Shown: positions 54,456-63,642, counted from the first letter of the stretch. The stretch is 64,000 nucleotides of DNA from Actinoallomurus iriomotensis (GCF_030269445.1 NZ_BSTJ01000003.1:806001-870000), one strand, 5' to 3'. A program made the numbers and translations. Notes: a model not told the origin generated them from the letters alone.

Positions 54456-55645
54456 CACGTGTCCACCTCGCCGCCGCGCTGGACGGCGCCGGCTGGCACC
54501 CGGCGGCGTGGCGCTCGCCGGACGCACGGCCGGACGAGCTGTTCACCGCCGGCTACTGGGCCGGCCTGGTGGCCGAGGCCGAGAACGGCCTGCTGGACTT
54601 CGTCACCTTCGAGGACTCTCTCGGCCCGCAGTCGTCGCGGTTCGAGGGCCCCGACGACCGCGTCGACCAGGTCCGCGGGCGGCTCGACGCCGTGCTGGTC
54701 GCCGCCCGCGTCGCGCCGCTCACCTCCCGGATCGGGCTGGTGCCGACGACGAGCACCACGCACACCGAGCCCTTTCACGTCGCGATCGGCATCGCCTCGC
54801 TCGACCACGTGAGCCGCGGCCGGGCGGGCTGGCGACCGCAGATCTCCCCCCGCGCCGCGGACGCCCGGCACTTCGGCCGCCGGGAGTTCCCCGAGTTCAC
54901 CCTCGACCAGCGCGCCGACCCGCGGATCGCCGAGCACGTACGCCTGCTGTTCGACGAGGCCGCCGACGTGGTCGAGGTCGCGCGGCGGCTGTGGGACAGC
55001 TGGGAGGACGACGCCGAGATCCGCGACGTGGCCACCGGACGGTTCGTCGACCGCGACAAGCTGCACTACATCGACTTCGAGGGTCGGTTCTTCAGCGTCA
55101 AGGGACCGTCGATCACGCCCCGGTCGCCGCAGGGCCGGCCGCTGGTCACCGCGCTCGCCCACGACGTCCTGCCGTACGAGTTCGCGGCACGCGGCGCGGA
55201 CGTCGTGTACGTCACCCCGCGCTCCGCGGCCGAGGCCGCCGAGATCGTCGGGCGGGTACGCGAGGCGGAGACGACGGTCGGGCGGCTCGGCGACCCGCTG
55301 AAGGTCTTCGCCGACGTGCTGGTCTTCCTCGACGACGACGCCCCGGCGGCCCGCGACCGCAAGGCGCGGCTGGACGACCTGGACGGCGCGCCGCTCGCCT
55401 CGGACGCCCTGGTCTTCACCGGCTCCCCCGGAGAGCTGGCCGACCTCCTGCTGGAGTGGCGCGACGCCGGCGTCGAGGGCTTCCGGCTCCGCCCGGCCGT
55501 ACTCCCGTACGACCTGGCCGGGATCACGCGCGGGCTCGCGCCGGAGCTGCGCAGCCGCGGCGCGTTCCACGACGCGTACGGCGCGGACACGTTGCGGGGC
55601 CTGATCGGCCTCGACCGCCCCGCCGGCCGCTACGCGGTCAGCTGA
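54452..55645 (+). CDS. LLM-class flavin-dependent oxidoreductase
   Basis: 397 residues. LLDFVTFEDSLG, LTSRIGLVPTTSTTHTEPFH, SLDHVSRGRAGWRPQISPRA, RLWDSWEDDAEIRDVATGRF and FEGRFFSVKGPSITPRSPQG follow the same fold as the preceding gene but are shorter and diverged. The ATG overlaps its stop, so the two are probably paired, perhaps as subsequent steps or as a heteromeric enzyme. Ends convergent with the FAD monooxygenase, 8-bp overlap. Confidence 0.92.
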   Translation: MTRVHLAAALDGAGWHPAAWRSPDARPDELFTAGYWAGLVAEAENGLLDFVTFEDSLGPQSSRFEGPDDRVDQVRGRLDAVLVAARVAPLTSRIGLVPTTSTTHTEPFHVAIGIASLDHVSRGRAGWRPQISPRAADARHFGRREFPEFTLDQRADPRIAEHVRLLFDEAADVVEVARRLWDSWEDDAEIRDVATGRFVDRDKLHYIDFEGRFFSVKGPSITPRSPQGRPLVTALAHDVLPYEFAARGADVVYVTPRSAAEAAEIVGRVREAETTVGRLGDPLKVFADVLVFLDDDAPAARDRKARLDDLDGAPLASDALVFTGSPGELADLLLEWRDAGVEGFRLRPAVLPYDLAGITRGLAPELRSRGAFHDAYGADTLRGLIGLDRPAGRYAVS

Positions 55646-56846
55646 GGTTCGACGCGGCGCGGCGCCGCCGGTACTCGGCCGCGCGGGCCTCGTAGGTGCG
55701 GTGCTCCTCGGCCGCGTCCGGCGGCAGGTGCGGCGCGTCCGGGGTGTGGTCGGCGAAGAACTCCCTGGTCGCGTTGTTCGACGCGACGGCGAGCGGCCCG
55801 GAGCGGGCGAACATCTCCGTCTCGTAGCGGGTGATCGCCTCCTCGGTGTCGCCCGCGGCGACGATGGCGCGGGCCAGCTCGGCGCCATCGAGCATCGCGA
55901 GGTTCGCCCCGTACCCGCCGAACGGTCCCATGAGGTGGGCCGCGTCGCCGATCAGCGTGACGCCGGGCACGCGGTCCCAGGTCAGGGGGGCGGGCAGGCC
56001 GGCGAAGGAGCGGGGCACGTAGGAGCCGTCGATCTCGGTGATCGCCCGCCGGAGATCGGCCGACCAGTGACCGAACTCCCGCAGCAGGTACGCGGACACG
56101 GACGCGCGATCGCGGACATCGACCCCCTGCCGCGCGGGCCAGTCGAGCCGAGCGCGGAACGCCAGGTAGCCGCGGATGACGGCGTCGCCGTTGCGCTGCA
56201 GGATCAGCCCCCGGCCGTTGCCGTCATTGACGAACAGATGCCCGTCGCCGACGAGCGCGGCGATCTCGGGATGCGCGCGATCGACGTCGTCGTACCGCGC
56301 GTCGAGGAAGCAGACGCCCAGGTGCTCGGGTGCGGCGTCGGTCAGCAGCGGCCGGACCCTCGACCATGCGCCGTCGGCGCCGATCACGAGGTCGGCTTCG
56401 ACGCCCGAGCCGTCGGCGAACTCCAGCCGCCACACGCCGTCGCCGCCGGGCGTGATCGCGGTCAGCTCGCGTCCCCAGTGGACCGTCCCGGGCAGCAGGT
56501 GTTCGTAGAGCATGACGCGAAGGCGGCCACGGTCGATCTCGGGCGCCGCCTGGTCGGACTCATCGGGAACGAATCCGGCGAGGACGCGGCCCTGCTCGTC
56601 CATCCAGGTCTTGGCCTGCCTGCTGATGCTCGCGAGCCCCAGGAACGCGTCGAGGAGGTCGGCGTCCTCCAGGGCGATCTGGCCGGTGTCGGCGTGCAGA
56701 TCGAGCGTGCCTCCGGGATCGCGGGCGTCGACGGCGGAGTCGGCGTCGAAGACGGTGGGCCGGATGCCGTGGCGCTGCAGCACCCGTGCGCAGGTGAGGC
56801 CGGCGGGTCCGGCGCCGACGATGGCGATGCGAGGTGAGGGCGTCAT
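55638..56846 (-). CDS. FAD-dependent aromatic hydroxylase (TetX/PHBH-like)
   Basis: 402 residues. N-terminal IAIVGAGPAGLTCARVLQRH (GxGxxG), VIGADGAWSRVRP (DG motif) and GVTLIGDAAHLMGPFGGYGA (GD motif). The order and PPF-like GPFGGYGANLAM place it in group A flavin monooxygenases near TetX. It hydroxylates small aromatics or inactivates antibiotics; substrate unknown. ATG 56846 after GAGAGGAG. The TetR gene upstream on the same strand and the palindrome at 56903 point to induction by its substrate. Confidence 0.9.
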   Translation of the reverse strand: MTPSPRIAIVGAGPAGLTCARVLQRHGIRPTVFDADSAVDARDPGGTLDLHADTGQIALEDADLLDAFLGLASISRQAKTWMDEQGRVLAGFVPDESDQAAPEIDRGRLRVMLYEHLLPGTVHWGRELTAITPGGDGVWRLEFADGSGVEADLVIGADGAWSRVRPLLTDAAPEHLGVCFLDARYDDVDRAHPEIAALVGDGHLFVNDGNGRGLILQRNGDAVIRGYLAFRARLDWPARQGVDVRDRASVSAYLLREFGHWSADLRRAITEIDGSYVPRSFAGLPAPLTWDRVPGVTLIGDAAHLMGPFGGYGANLAMLDGAELARAIVAAGDTEEAITRYETEMFARSGPLAVASNNATREFFADHTPDAPHLPPDAAEEHRTYEARAAEYRRRRAASNLS

Positions 56847-56902
56847 CTCGGGCTCCTCTCGTGTCGAAGCGGGTCCGGGTGGCCCGGACCCCGAGAAAAG
56901 CA

Positions 56903-56919
56903 CACTTGAGCAATAAGTG
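56903..56919. promoter_or_regulatory. Palindrome upstream of the FAD hydroxylase
   Basis: CACTT-GAGCAAT-AAGTG, with a related ACACTTTTTGAGC at 56928-56940, in an AT-rich patch between the TetR stop and the hydroxylase start. Candidate binding site of the adjacent TetR regulator. Confidence 0.5.
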
Positions 56920-57005
56920 CAACGGATACACTTTTTGAGCGGGTAACCCGATCTCTAGGCATGGCGGGGCCGTGTGGTGAGGAAGGGCTTGTCGGCGTGG
57001 GTCGG

Positions 57006-57626
57006 CTACGCCGTCGTGTCGGCGGCCGGGCCGCCCACCGCGTGCCAGCCGTGCTCGAGCAGGTCGAACGCGCGCTCGACCATCAGCTCGGGGTCGGAGC
57101 CGTCGAACACGAGGTCGATGACCTCGATCGAGAAGTGGGCGAGCGCACGGCAGGCCGGATCGTCGTGGGGAGCGCCCACGTCGTCGGCGATCTCCGCGGC
57201 GAGAGCGAGCTCGTACCGCATCCACATCTTGCGCGAGTACTCGCGAAGCGCCGGGGTCTGCTCGATGAGCCGCTTGAACTGGGCGAAGCGCGGATCGTCA
57301 CCGTGGTGGGGCAGCCGATGCCGGATCACGTAGTCCCGCAGTGCGGCCGGGATCGACCGCCCGGCACCGCGATCCCGTACGGCCGACAGGAGGGCGTCCT
57401 TGACGTCGCCCTCCTGGTCGAAGACCAGGGCCTCCTTGCTCGGAAAGTGCTTGAACAGCGTCGTGACCGACAGGTCGGCCGCCTCGGCGATCTCCCGGAT
57501 GCCCACCGCGTCGTAGCCGCGCTCCAGGAACAGGCGCAGTGCGGCGTCGGCCAGAGCCTTGTGGGTGGCGGCCTTCTTCCGCTCGCGCCGGCCGAGTCGA
57601 GGCTGCTCGATGGCACTCTCCGGCAT
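57006..57626 (-). CDS. TetR family transcriptional regulator
   Basis: 206 residues. RRERKKAATHKALADAALRL, then GIREIAEAADLSVTTLFKHF (HTH) and PSKEALVFDQEGDVKDALLS. Located 160 bp upstream of, and codirectional with, the FAD hydroxylase. ATG 57626 lacks a strong ribosome-binding site; the first 10 residues may be extra. Confidence 0.9.
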   Translation of the reverse strand: MPESAIEQPRLGRRERKKAATHKALADAALRLFLERGYDAVGIREIAEAADLSVTTLFKHFPSKEALVFDQEGDVKDALLSAVRDRGAGRSIPAALRDYVIRHRLPHHGDDPRFAQFKRLIEQTPALREYSRKMWMRYELALAAEIADDVGAPHDDPACRALAHFSIEVIDLVFDGSDPELMVERAFDLLEHGWHAVGGPAADTTA

Positions 57627-57696
57627 GCGGTCACTCTACCGAGAACGGCCGCGGGCCGTTCCCCCGTGACCGGACGACGCGGGTCGACTACCCTTT

Positions 57697-57710
57697 ATGA
57701 CAGGCGTCAT
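57697..57710. promoter_or_regulatory. ATGAC-N4-GTCAT operator (autoregulation site)
   Basis: ATGAC-AGGC-GTCAT, 15 bp before the TetR ATG at 57726. Same motif occurs twice at 59706-59740. Confidence 0.75.
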
Positions 57711-57725
57711 GGAAGGCGGGAGTCC

Positions 57726-58313
57726 ATGTCGGGTGAGGAGAGGCCGCCGCGGGAGCGGATGGTCTACAGCGCGGCACAGCTGGTGCGGTCGCGCGGGGTG
57801 GCGGCGACCGGCGTACGCGACGTGGTGGCGTACGCGAACGCGCCGCGCGGGTCGTTCCAGCACTACTTCCCCGGCGGCAAGGACCAGCTCGTCGGGGAGG
57901 CGCTGGCCTGGTCCGCCGACTTCGCGGCCCGTCGGGTCGCCTCGTACGGGCGGCAGGCCGGCGAGCCGTCGCCGTCCGGGCTGTTCGCGCACATGGCCCG
58001 GCAGTGGCGGGAGGAGCTCACCGCGCGCCGCTACGAGCGCGGATGCCCGATCATGGCGACCGCCTCGGAGCTGGCCGGCGGCGACTCGCCCGTCAACGAG
58101 CCGCTGCGCACGGCCGCCGCCCGCTGGGAGCGGGCCGTGGTGGAGGAGCTGGTGCGCATGGGCGTGCCGGCCGAGCGGGCCGGGGGCCTGGCCACCGTGA
58201 TGATCAGCGCGCTGGAGGGGGCGATCATGCTGGCGCGGGTGTGCCGCGACGTCGGCCGGCTCGACACCGTCGTCAGCGAGCTCGCGCCGGTGCTGGACTC
58301 CTACGCCGGCTGA
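57726..58313 (+). CDS. TetR family regulator (LmrA/YxaF-like)
   Basis: 195 residues. GVRDVVAYANAPRGSFQHYF with PGGKDQLVGEALAW is the LmrA/YxaF HTH variant, and CPIMATASELAGG with MISALEGAIMLARVCRD is the matching C-terminal domain. The shared ATGAC-N4-GTCAT site in front of this gene and in front of the convergent oxidoreductase/acetyltransferase operon defines its probable regulon. Its 3' end overlaps the acetyltransferase by 41 bp. Confidence 0.92.
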   Translation: MSGEERPPRERMVYSAAQLVRSRGVAATGVRDVVAYANAPRGSFQHYFPGGKDQLVGEALAWSADFAARRVASYGRQAGEPSPSGLFAHMARQWREELTARRYERGCPIMATASELAGGDSPVNEPLRTAAARWERAVVEELVRMGVPAERAGGLATVMISALEGAIMLARVCRDVGRLDTVVSELAPVLDSYAG

Positions 58314-58776
58314 GCGGCGGCGCGGGGACGGCCACGTCGACCGTCAGGTCGCAGCCCGCCGCGCTGCTGGCCACGACGTCCGCGCGGGCGCACACGTACG
58401 CGATCAGGGACGGCTGCGACCGGCAGAGTTCGAGGCGCATCCGCTCCACCCCGGCGGCGTGTGCCGCGGCGAACAGGCGGGCGAACAGCAGCCCGCCGAC
58501 GCCCCGGCGCTGCCAGGCGTCCTCGACCAGGACACCCACCTCATGGACGCGCGGGTCGTCGGGAACGGGCCCCGCGCTGGCGAGCGCGACGAGGCCGCCG
58601 GCGCCCGCGGGTTCGGCGACGAACGCCCGGTGCCGTCCGTCGAGACAGCTGCTCAGGTAGGCCGCTGGGATCTCGGTGACCGGGCCGTGGAATCGGCGGT
58701 AGCGGGTCTCCCCCGAGCAGCGCCCGAACATGGCCGCGAGCGCCGCGGCGTCCTCCGGGCGGACGGCCCGGATCAC
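58273..58776 (-). CDS. GNAT family N-acetyltransferase
   Basis: 167 residues. [60 protein letters not shown] (acetyl-CoA loop, QRRGVG) and [20 protein letters not shown]. Similar to small-molecule or protein GNATs with two-domain relatives in Pat systems. The GTG start overlaps the oxidoreductase stop (GTGA). Second gene of the TetR-controlled operon. Confidence 0.88.
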   Translation of the reverse strand: MIRAVRPEDAAALAAMFGRCSGETRYRRFHGPVTEIPAAYLSSCLDGRHRAFVAEPAGAGGLVALASAGPVPDDPRVHEVGVLVEDAWQRRGVGGLLFARLFAAAHAAGVERMRLELCRSQPSLIAYVCARADVVASSAAGCDLTVDVAVPAPPLSRRRSPAPARAR

Positions 58777-59690
58777 GTCCGCGCCCCCTCGCCTCGCCCG
58801 GCGGGCACGGCCTCGGCGTGCCGGTCCGTACGCTCCTCGATCGCCCGGACCACCGCCACCATGTCCGCCCGGCCGTGGCCCAGCGCGACCGTCTCGTCGT
58901 ACAGGGCGTGGCAGACGTCCAGCAGCGGGGAGGCCACGCCGGACTCGCGCGCGGCGCCGGCGACCAGGCGGTTGTTCATCAGGACGTCGGCGGCCGCCGC
59001 CTGGGCGGCGAAGTCCTGGTCGAGGAGCTTGCGCGTCTTCACCCGCGACACCGCGCTCGCCATCGGCCCCTTGTCGAGGACCTCCGCGAACCGTCGCAGG
59101 TCCAGGCCGTGCCGCTCGGCGAAGTGGGCCGCCTCGGCCAGGCCGGTGACCATCGTGATCAGGTACAGGTTGACGGCGAGCTTCATGTACAGCGCTCCCG
59201 GGACGGCTCCGCAGACGGTCGTCTCGTGGCACATGGGCGCCAGCAGCGGGCGCACCGCCTGTACCGCGGCGTCGTCACCGGCCAGCATGGCCACGAGCCG
59301 TCCCTCCTCGGCGGGCGTGCGCGACCCGGAGACCGGGGCCTCGACGTAGGCGCCGCCGGCGGCGCGGACGTCGGCCTCCAGGCCGCGCGAGTACGCGGGC
59401 GAGGTGGTGCCCATATGTACGATCGTGCGCCCGGCGACGCGAGCGCCGAAGTCCGGGGTGGCCCGGGCCAGCACCTGGTCGATGGCCTCCTCGCCCGCGA
59501 GCATGAGGATGACGGTGCGGGTGCGGGCGAACAGCTCGGCGGGGCCCTCGGCGACCCGCGCGCCGGCGGCGCGCAGTTCCTCGCACCTGGCGGCCGTGCG
59601 GTTCCAGACGACGAGCGGCGTGCCCGCGCGGGCCAGGTTGAGCGCCATGGGCCGCCCCATGAGTCCCAGCCCGGCGAAACCGATGTCCAT
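58773..59690 (-). CDS. NAD(P)-dependent beta-hydroxyacid dehydrogenase (HIBADH-like)
   Basis: 305 residues. [20 protein letters not shown] (Rossmann), [37 protein letters not shown] (substrate motif) and [20 protein letters not shown] (catalytic Lys plus Asn) define the 3-hydroxyisobutyrate dehydrogenase family, which also holds imine reductase-like members. ATG 59690. Two TetR operators lie 16 and 37 bp upstream. Confidence 0.92.
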   Translation of the reverse strand: MDIGFAGLGLMGRPMALNLARAGTPLVVWNRTAARCEELRAAGARVAEGPAELFARTRTVILMLAGEEAIDQVLARATPDFGARVAGRTIVHMGTTSPAYSRGLEADVRAAGGAYVEAPVSGSRTPAEEGRLVAMLAGDDAAVQAVRPLLAPMCHETTVCGAVPGALYMKLAVNLYLITMVTGLAEAAHFAERHGLDLRRFAEVLDKGPMASAVSRVKTRKLLDQDFAAQAAAADVLMNNRLVAGAARESGVASPLLDVCHALYDETVALGHGRADMVAVVRAIEERTDRHAEAVPAGRGEGART

Positions 59691-59705
59691 GCGCCCTCCC
59701 TGGTT

Positions 59706-59740
59706 ATGACGGTCGTCATGATAATCATGACAGCTGTCAT
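59706..59740. promoter_or_regulatory. Two ATGAC-N4-GTCAT operators
   Basis: ATGAC-GGTC-GTCAT (59706-59719) and ATGAC-AGCT-GTCAT (59727-59740), 21 bp apart, directly upstream of the dehydrogenase gene; identical half-sites to 57697-57710. Confidence 0.8.
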
Positions 59741-59900
59741 AGTCCACGAGCCTCGACGGGATTCCGCGCCGTGGTGGACCTGGCGACACCCCACGACCGG
59801 CGGTCCAGCCGCACCCGAGGACGCCTCCTGGGCCCAGGGCGCGAACCGCGCCGCCGCAGGAGGCTTGGTCTCACCGGAACGAACCAGAGGGAGACCGACC

Positions 59901-60368
59901 ATGAACGTCGAACTGCGCGACCTCACCGCACTGGCCCAGCGCCTGCTCCACCCCGACCAGGTCACGCTGGCGGAGACCGAACGCGACCACGCCCGCCACC
60001 GCGTCGAGGACGCCGTGTACGCCGGCGAGCTGGGCAAGGAGCACGCCGCGACCGCCCTGACCCGCGTCGCGAACGCCCGCACCCGCGGCGACCTGCGCCG
60101 GGCGATGGGCGTCGTGCCGGGAGGAGCCGCACCGTCCGGCCTGGTCAACGCCCTGCGCGGAGCGAGCGCCGTGTGGCTGGGCGGGACGGCGGTGCAGATC
60201 GTCGTCTGGGCGCTGATCACCGTGATCGGCCTTCACCTGACCGAGCCCTGGTGGCTGTGGACGCTGATCCCCGGCCTGTTCGTCGTCGGCCCGCTGTGGT
60301 GGCTCAACGAGACGCACTACCGCGCGGCCCCGGCGACGACCGGCGCCATCGACTCCGCCCGCGGATGA
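59901..60368 (+). CDS. Small membrane protein with DUF1707-like domain
   Basis: 155 residues. The N-terminal soluble domain (LAQRLLHPDQVTLAETERDH, then RVEDAVYAGELGKEHAATAL) resembles DUF1707/SHOCT-like segments that precede membrane helices. Two transmembrane helices follow (GGTAVQIVVWALITVIGLHL and WTLIPGLFVVGPLWWL). Function unknown. Ends at a bidirectional terminator. Confidence 0.78.
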   Translation: MNVELRDLTALAQRLLHPDQVTLAETERDHARHRVEDAVYAGELGKEHAATALTRVANARTRGDLRRAMGVVPGGAAPSGLVNALRGASAVWLGGTAVQIVVWALITVIGLHLTEPWWLWTLIPGLFVVGPLWWLNETHYRAAPATTGAIDSARG

Positions 60369-60381
60369 CCCGCCGGACGAA

Positions 60382-60413
60382 CGGCCCACCGGCCCCGCGG
60401 CGCCGGTGGGCCG
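60382..60413. terminator. Bidirectional hairpin terminator
   Basis: 12-bp stem CGGCCCACCGGC / GCCGGTGGGCCG, 8-nt loop, between the convergent membrane-protein and reductase genes. Confidence 0.85.
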
Positions 60414-60431
60414 ACCGTTTCCCGGGCAGGG

Positions 60432-60977
60432 TCACGAATAGCGCACGCGGTACCACAGGTTCGTCACGTGCGGTGCCTCGGTGACGCGCAGCTGTTCGAG
60501 GTCGACCGAGCCCCTGTCCTTCCGGTCGAACATGCGAACGCCGTCGCCGAGCAGCACCGGTGCGACGATCATGAGGATCTCGTCCAGCACGCCGGCCTCC
60601 AGGCACTGCCGGGCGACCTCGGCGCCGAGGACGTTGACGTACTTGTAGCCCGCCGCGTCCTTGGCGGCCTTCACGGCGGTGTCCAGGTCACCGACGAACG
60701 TGACGTCCGGGATCACCGTGTCGGGCGCATGGTGGGTGAGGACGAACTGCGGGCCCTCCCACCCGCCGCCGAACGCCTTTCCCTCCTTCTCGGTCCCCCG
60801 GTGCGGGTCGTCGCCGCCGAAGGTATGGCGGCCGACGAGGAGGGCGCCGATCCGGCCGATCAGCTCGCCGACCTCCGGGTTCGGGCCGAGATGGGCGGTG
60901 AGCCAGGACATGTCACCGCCGGGACCGGCGATGAAGCCGTCGAGGGACATGGTGGCCGAGTACAGCAGTCGTGCCAT
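60432..60977 (-). CDS. Dihydrofolate reductase-like (RibD C-terminal) protein
   Basis: 181 residues. LLYSATMSLDGFIAGPGGDM, ALLVGRHTFGG, FVLTHHAPDTV and VLGAEVARQCLEAGVLDEIL are the RibD-C/DHFR-like pattern common in actinobacteria. Probably an NADPH-dependent reductase of unknown substrate. It lies 57 bp downstream of the ECF sigma gene on the same strand and may be its cotranscribed partner. Confidence 0.88.
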   Translation of the reverse strand: MARLLYSATMSLDGFIAGPGGDMSWLTAHLGPNPEVGELIGRIGALLVGRHTFGGDDPHRGTEKEGKAFGGGWEGPQFVLTHHAPDTVIPDVTFVGDLDTAVKAAKDAAGYKYVNVLGAEVARQCLEAGVLDEILMIVAPVLLGDGVRMFDRKDRGSVDLEQLRVTEAPHVTNLWYRVRYS

Positions 60978-61034
60978 GAGGTACCTCCGTGGAAGCGGAC
61001 CGGTACCTGTTGAGACGGTGAACCGCGGAGAAAC

Positions 61035-62072
61035 TCATCGACCCGCGGGTGGCAGCTCCAGCGGCAGGCCGAACGCCGGGAACAGGCCGGGATCGTGGAA
61101 CGCGGTCGCCTCCACGATCAGGTCTCCCTCGATCCGCAGGACGCCGATCGCGGCGGCGCGGTACACCGGCGACGAGGGCTCGCGGATGTAGGCCGCGGCC
61201 GCCGGCTGCCGGTTGGCCGAGGTCGGCAGCATCGCGAACCGTCCCACGTACGCCGGGGAGGCCGGGTCCCAGCCCTCGGCCAGCGCGATCAGCACGGCGT
61301 CGCGGCCCTGGAACCACATCGGATACGGCGGCATCGTCGTCCGTACGTCCTCGGCCAGCAGGCCGGCCATCGCGGTCAGGTCGGCGTGCTCGACCGCGTC
61401 CATGTACCGCCGCAGCACCGCGCGTTCGCGCGGTGTGGGCTCGGCCGGCGCCCGCCAGTCGAGGCGGCGTTCGGGCAGGTGCTCGCGCATCGTCGCGCGG
61501 GCGCGCTGGAGCGCGCTGTTCACCGAGGCCACGCTGCCGCCCAGGTGCTCGGCGGTCTGCCTGGCCGGCCAGCCGAGGACGTCGCGCAGGATCAGCACGG
61601 CCCGCTGCCGCGGCGGCAGGTGCTGGATCGTGGCCAGGAAGGTCAGCTCGATCGTCTCGCGGGCCACCGCCACCGCCTCCGGCTGCGCCTCGGCCGGCGC
61701 CAGGCGGTCGGGGAACGGCTGCAACCAGGAGACGTCCGTACGCGGCGGGCGGCCGGCCGTCGGGTCGGAGGGCTCCTCGACGTGGTGCGGCAGCACCCGC
61801 CGGGCCCGGCCGTCGAGCGCGTCGAGGCAGGCGTTCGTCGCGATGCGGTACAGCCAGGCGCGGAACGTCGAGCGGCCCGCGAAGCCGCCGAGGTTCTTCC
61901 ACGCGCGCAGGAACGTCTCCTGCACCAGGTCCTCGGACTCCTCCAGCGAACCCGTCATCCGGTAGCAGTGCACCCGCAGCTCACGCTGGTGGCGCTGGAC
62001 GAGCACCGCGAACGCCGACTCGTCGCCCGCGCGGGCGGCGGCCATGACCGCGTCGTCGTCTGCCGTGCTCAT
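61035..62072 (-). CDS. ECF RNA polymerase sigma factor with C-terminal SnoaL-like domain
   Basis: 345 residues from ATG 62072 after GGGAGGG. Region 2 is HCYRMTGSLEESEDLVQETF; region 4 is LPPRQRAVLILRDVLGWPAR with QTAEHLGGSVASVNSALQRA. Then an NTF2/SnoaL-like domain of about 120 residues (RYMDAVEHADLTAMAGLLAE). This matches the SigG-like/TIGR02960 group, in which the C-terminal domain modulates activity in place of a classical anti-sigma factor; none is encoded nearby. Confidence 0.92.
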   Translation of the reverse strand: MSTADDDAVMAAARAGDESAFAVLVQRHQRELRVHCYRMTGSLEESEDLVQETFLRAWKNLGGFAGRSTFRAWLYRIATNACLDALDGRARRVLPHHVEEPSDPTAGRPPRTDVSWLQPFPDRLAPAEAQPEAVAVARETIELTFLATIQHLPPRQRAVLILRDVLGWPARQTAEHLGGSVASVNSALQRARATMREHLPERRLDWRAPAEPTPRERAVLRRYMDAVEHADLTAMAGLLAEDVRTTMPPYPMWFQGRDAVLIALAEGWDPASPAYVGRFAMLPTSANRQPAAAAYIREPSSPVYRAAAIGVLRIEGDLIVEATAFHDPGLFPAFGLPLELPPAGR

Positions 62073-62197
62073 CGGTCCCTCCCCGGCCTCGTCTCCGAGT
62101 CGACGGCGCGACCGTATCGTCACCGAGATCCTGACAGTAGTCGTCAGTGTCGGCGTCCACGCTGAGATCCGCTCTCCCCATCTCCTGTGAGGACTTC

Positions 62198-63418
62198 TTG
62201 GACGCGTCATCCCGCCGGGCCGAACGCCTGCTCACGCCCGCCGTCTTCATCACCTCGCTGGGCAACAACATCCAGGTCATCGCGGCGTCCCTCCTCCTCG
62301 TCCGGGCGGAGGGATCCATGCTGGCGGTGGGCTGGCTGTTCATCGCCATGGCCGTCCCGCAGGCACTGCTGTCGCCCTTCTTCGGCCGGCTCGCCGACCG
62401 GGTCGACCGCCGCCTGCTCTGGCTCGGGTGCGATCTGGCCGGCGCGGCCGCCGCCCTGGCCCTGCCGGTGGGCGTCGCGCTCGGCGGGCCACGTGACCTG
62501 GTCGTGTACGGGGCGGGCCTCGCCCTCGCGGTGGCCAACGCCCTCTTCGTCCCGGTCGGCGCGGCGCTGATCAAGGAGCGCGTGCCGGCGGGCGAGCTGC
62601 GGCGCTTCAACGCGAACTACGAGATCGCCATGCAGGCCGGCATGCTGCTGTCCGGCTCGATCGGCGGGTTCGCCGTGCAGTGGTTCGGGGCGATGCCGCT
62701 GTTCGTGTTCAACGCGGCGACCTTCGCGGCGTCCGCGATCTGCGTCTTCGCCCTCGGCCGGGGCCCGGCGCGCCCCGCTCCGGCACGGCCGTCGGCCGCG
62801 CCGTACCGAACCTCCCTGCCCGGCGGCACGGGCCGGCTGATCCTGCTGTACGCGCAGACCGGCATCGTCATCACGGTCTTCAACGCCCTGTTGCCGATCC
62901 TCGTCGTCGTCGAACTGCGTCGCGGCAGCGGCTTCCTCGGCGTGGTCGACGCCCTCGGCGGCACGGGTTTCCTGTTCGCCGCCGCGGCGTACCGCGTGAT
63001 CGGCAGACGCGTCGCCGATCTGCCGATCGCGATCGCCGGGCTCCTGCTCACCGGCGTCGGGCTGGTGCTCCAGCCCCTGTACGGCGTCGCCAGCCTGGTG
63101 TCGTGCGTGCTGGTGGGCGCGTCGCTGCTGGGCCAGGCGCGCATCGCCTCACGTGCGCTGCTACTGACGTCGGTCGCGGAGAGCCAGGCCGGCCGGCTGT
63201 TCGGCCTGGCCAACGGGTGCGGCCTCGCGGGGACCATCGTCGTCATGCTGGGAGTGTCGGAGGTCACCGATCACTCCGACAGCCGGTACGGGTTCGCGAC
63301 GCTCGCGGTGATCACCACGGCGGCCACACTGCTGGTCCTGGCCGCGAGCCTGCTCACGGCGGGGCGGGCCCGGCGGCCCGAGCCGCCGGCACCGCTCGTA
63401 CCGGCGGAACAGGGTTAA
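62198..63418 (+). CDS. MFS transporter (drug exporter-like)
   Basis: 406 residues, about 11-12 helices (VFITSLGNNIQVIAASLLLV onward). FFGRLADRVDRRLLWLGCD is the MFS A-motif loop, NALFVPVGAALIKERVPAGE a feature of the enterobactin-exporter/DHA3 type. TTG at 62198 is preferred because GAGGA precedes it; a GTG at 62147 would add 17 residues but lies inside a CTGAC-N7-GTCAG palindrome (62131-62147). Divergent from the sigma factor. Confidence 0.85.
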   Translation: MDASSRRAERLLTPAVFITSLGNNIQVIAASLLLVRAEGSMLAVGWLFIAMAVPQALLSPFFGRLADRVDRRLLWLGCDLAGAAAALALPVGVALGGPRDLVVYGAGLALAVANALFVPVGAALIKERVPAGELRRFNANYEIAMQAGMLLSGSIGGFAVQWFGAMPLFVFNAATFAASAICVFALGRGPARPAPARPSAAPYRTSLPGGTGRLILLYAQTGIVITVFNALLPILVVVELRRGSGFLGVVDALGGTGFLFAAAAYRVIGRRVADLPIAIAGLLLTGVGLVLQPLYGVASLVSCVLVGASLLGQARIASRALLLTSVAESQAGRLFGLANGCGLAGTIVVMLGVSEVTDHSDSRYGFATLAVITTAATLLVLAASLLTAGRARRPEPPAPLVPAEQG

Positions 63419-63642
63419 CTCCGGCGGCGGCGGTGGCTCGTGTCGCACAGCGGGAAGCGCCGGCTGCGGTGACAGGCGCAGATCGCGACCATGAAACGGT
63501 CGGAGACGACCGTCGTACCGTCGGCGAGCAGGATCTCGACCGGCCCCTCGACCAGGACGGGGCCGGCCGGTACGACGACGACGCGCCTGCGGTCTCCGCG
63601 CGGCGGGACGCCGGGGTCCGGCTCACGATCGCTGTTCGGCAC
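63415..63642 (-). CDS. CDGSH iron-sulfur domain protein
   Basis: 75 residues. ICACHRSRRFPLCDTSH is the CxCx2Sx3PxCDxxH motif that holds a [2Fe-2S] cluster with three Cys and one His. The preceding VEGPVEILLADGTTVVSDRF is the usual strand pair. GTG start overlaps the methyltransferase 3' end by 20 bp, so the pair is cotranscribed, a common actinobacterial arrangement. Confidence 0.92.
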   Translation of the reverse strand: MPNSDREPDPGVPPRGDRRRVVVVPAGPVLVEGPVEILLADGTTVVSDRFMVAICACHRSRRFPLCDTSHRRRRS

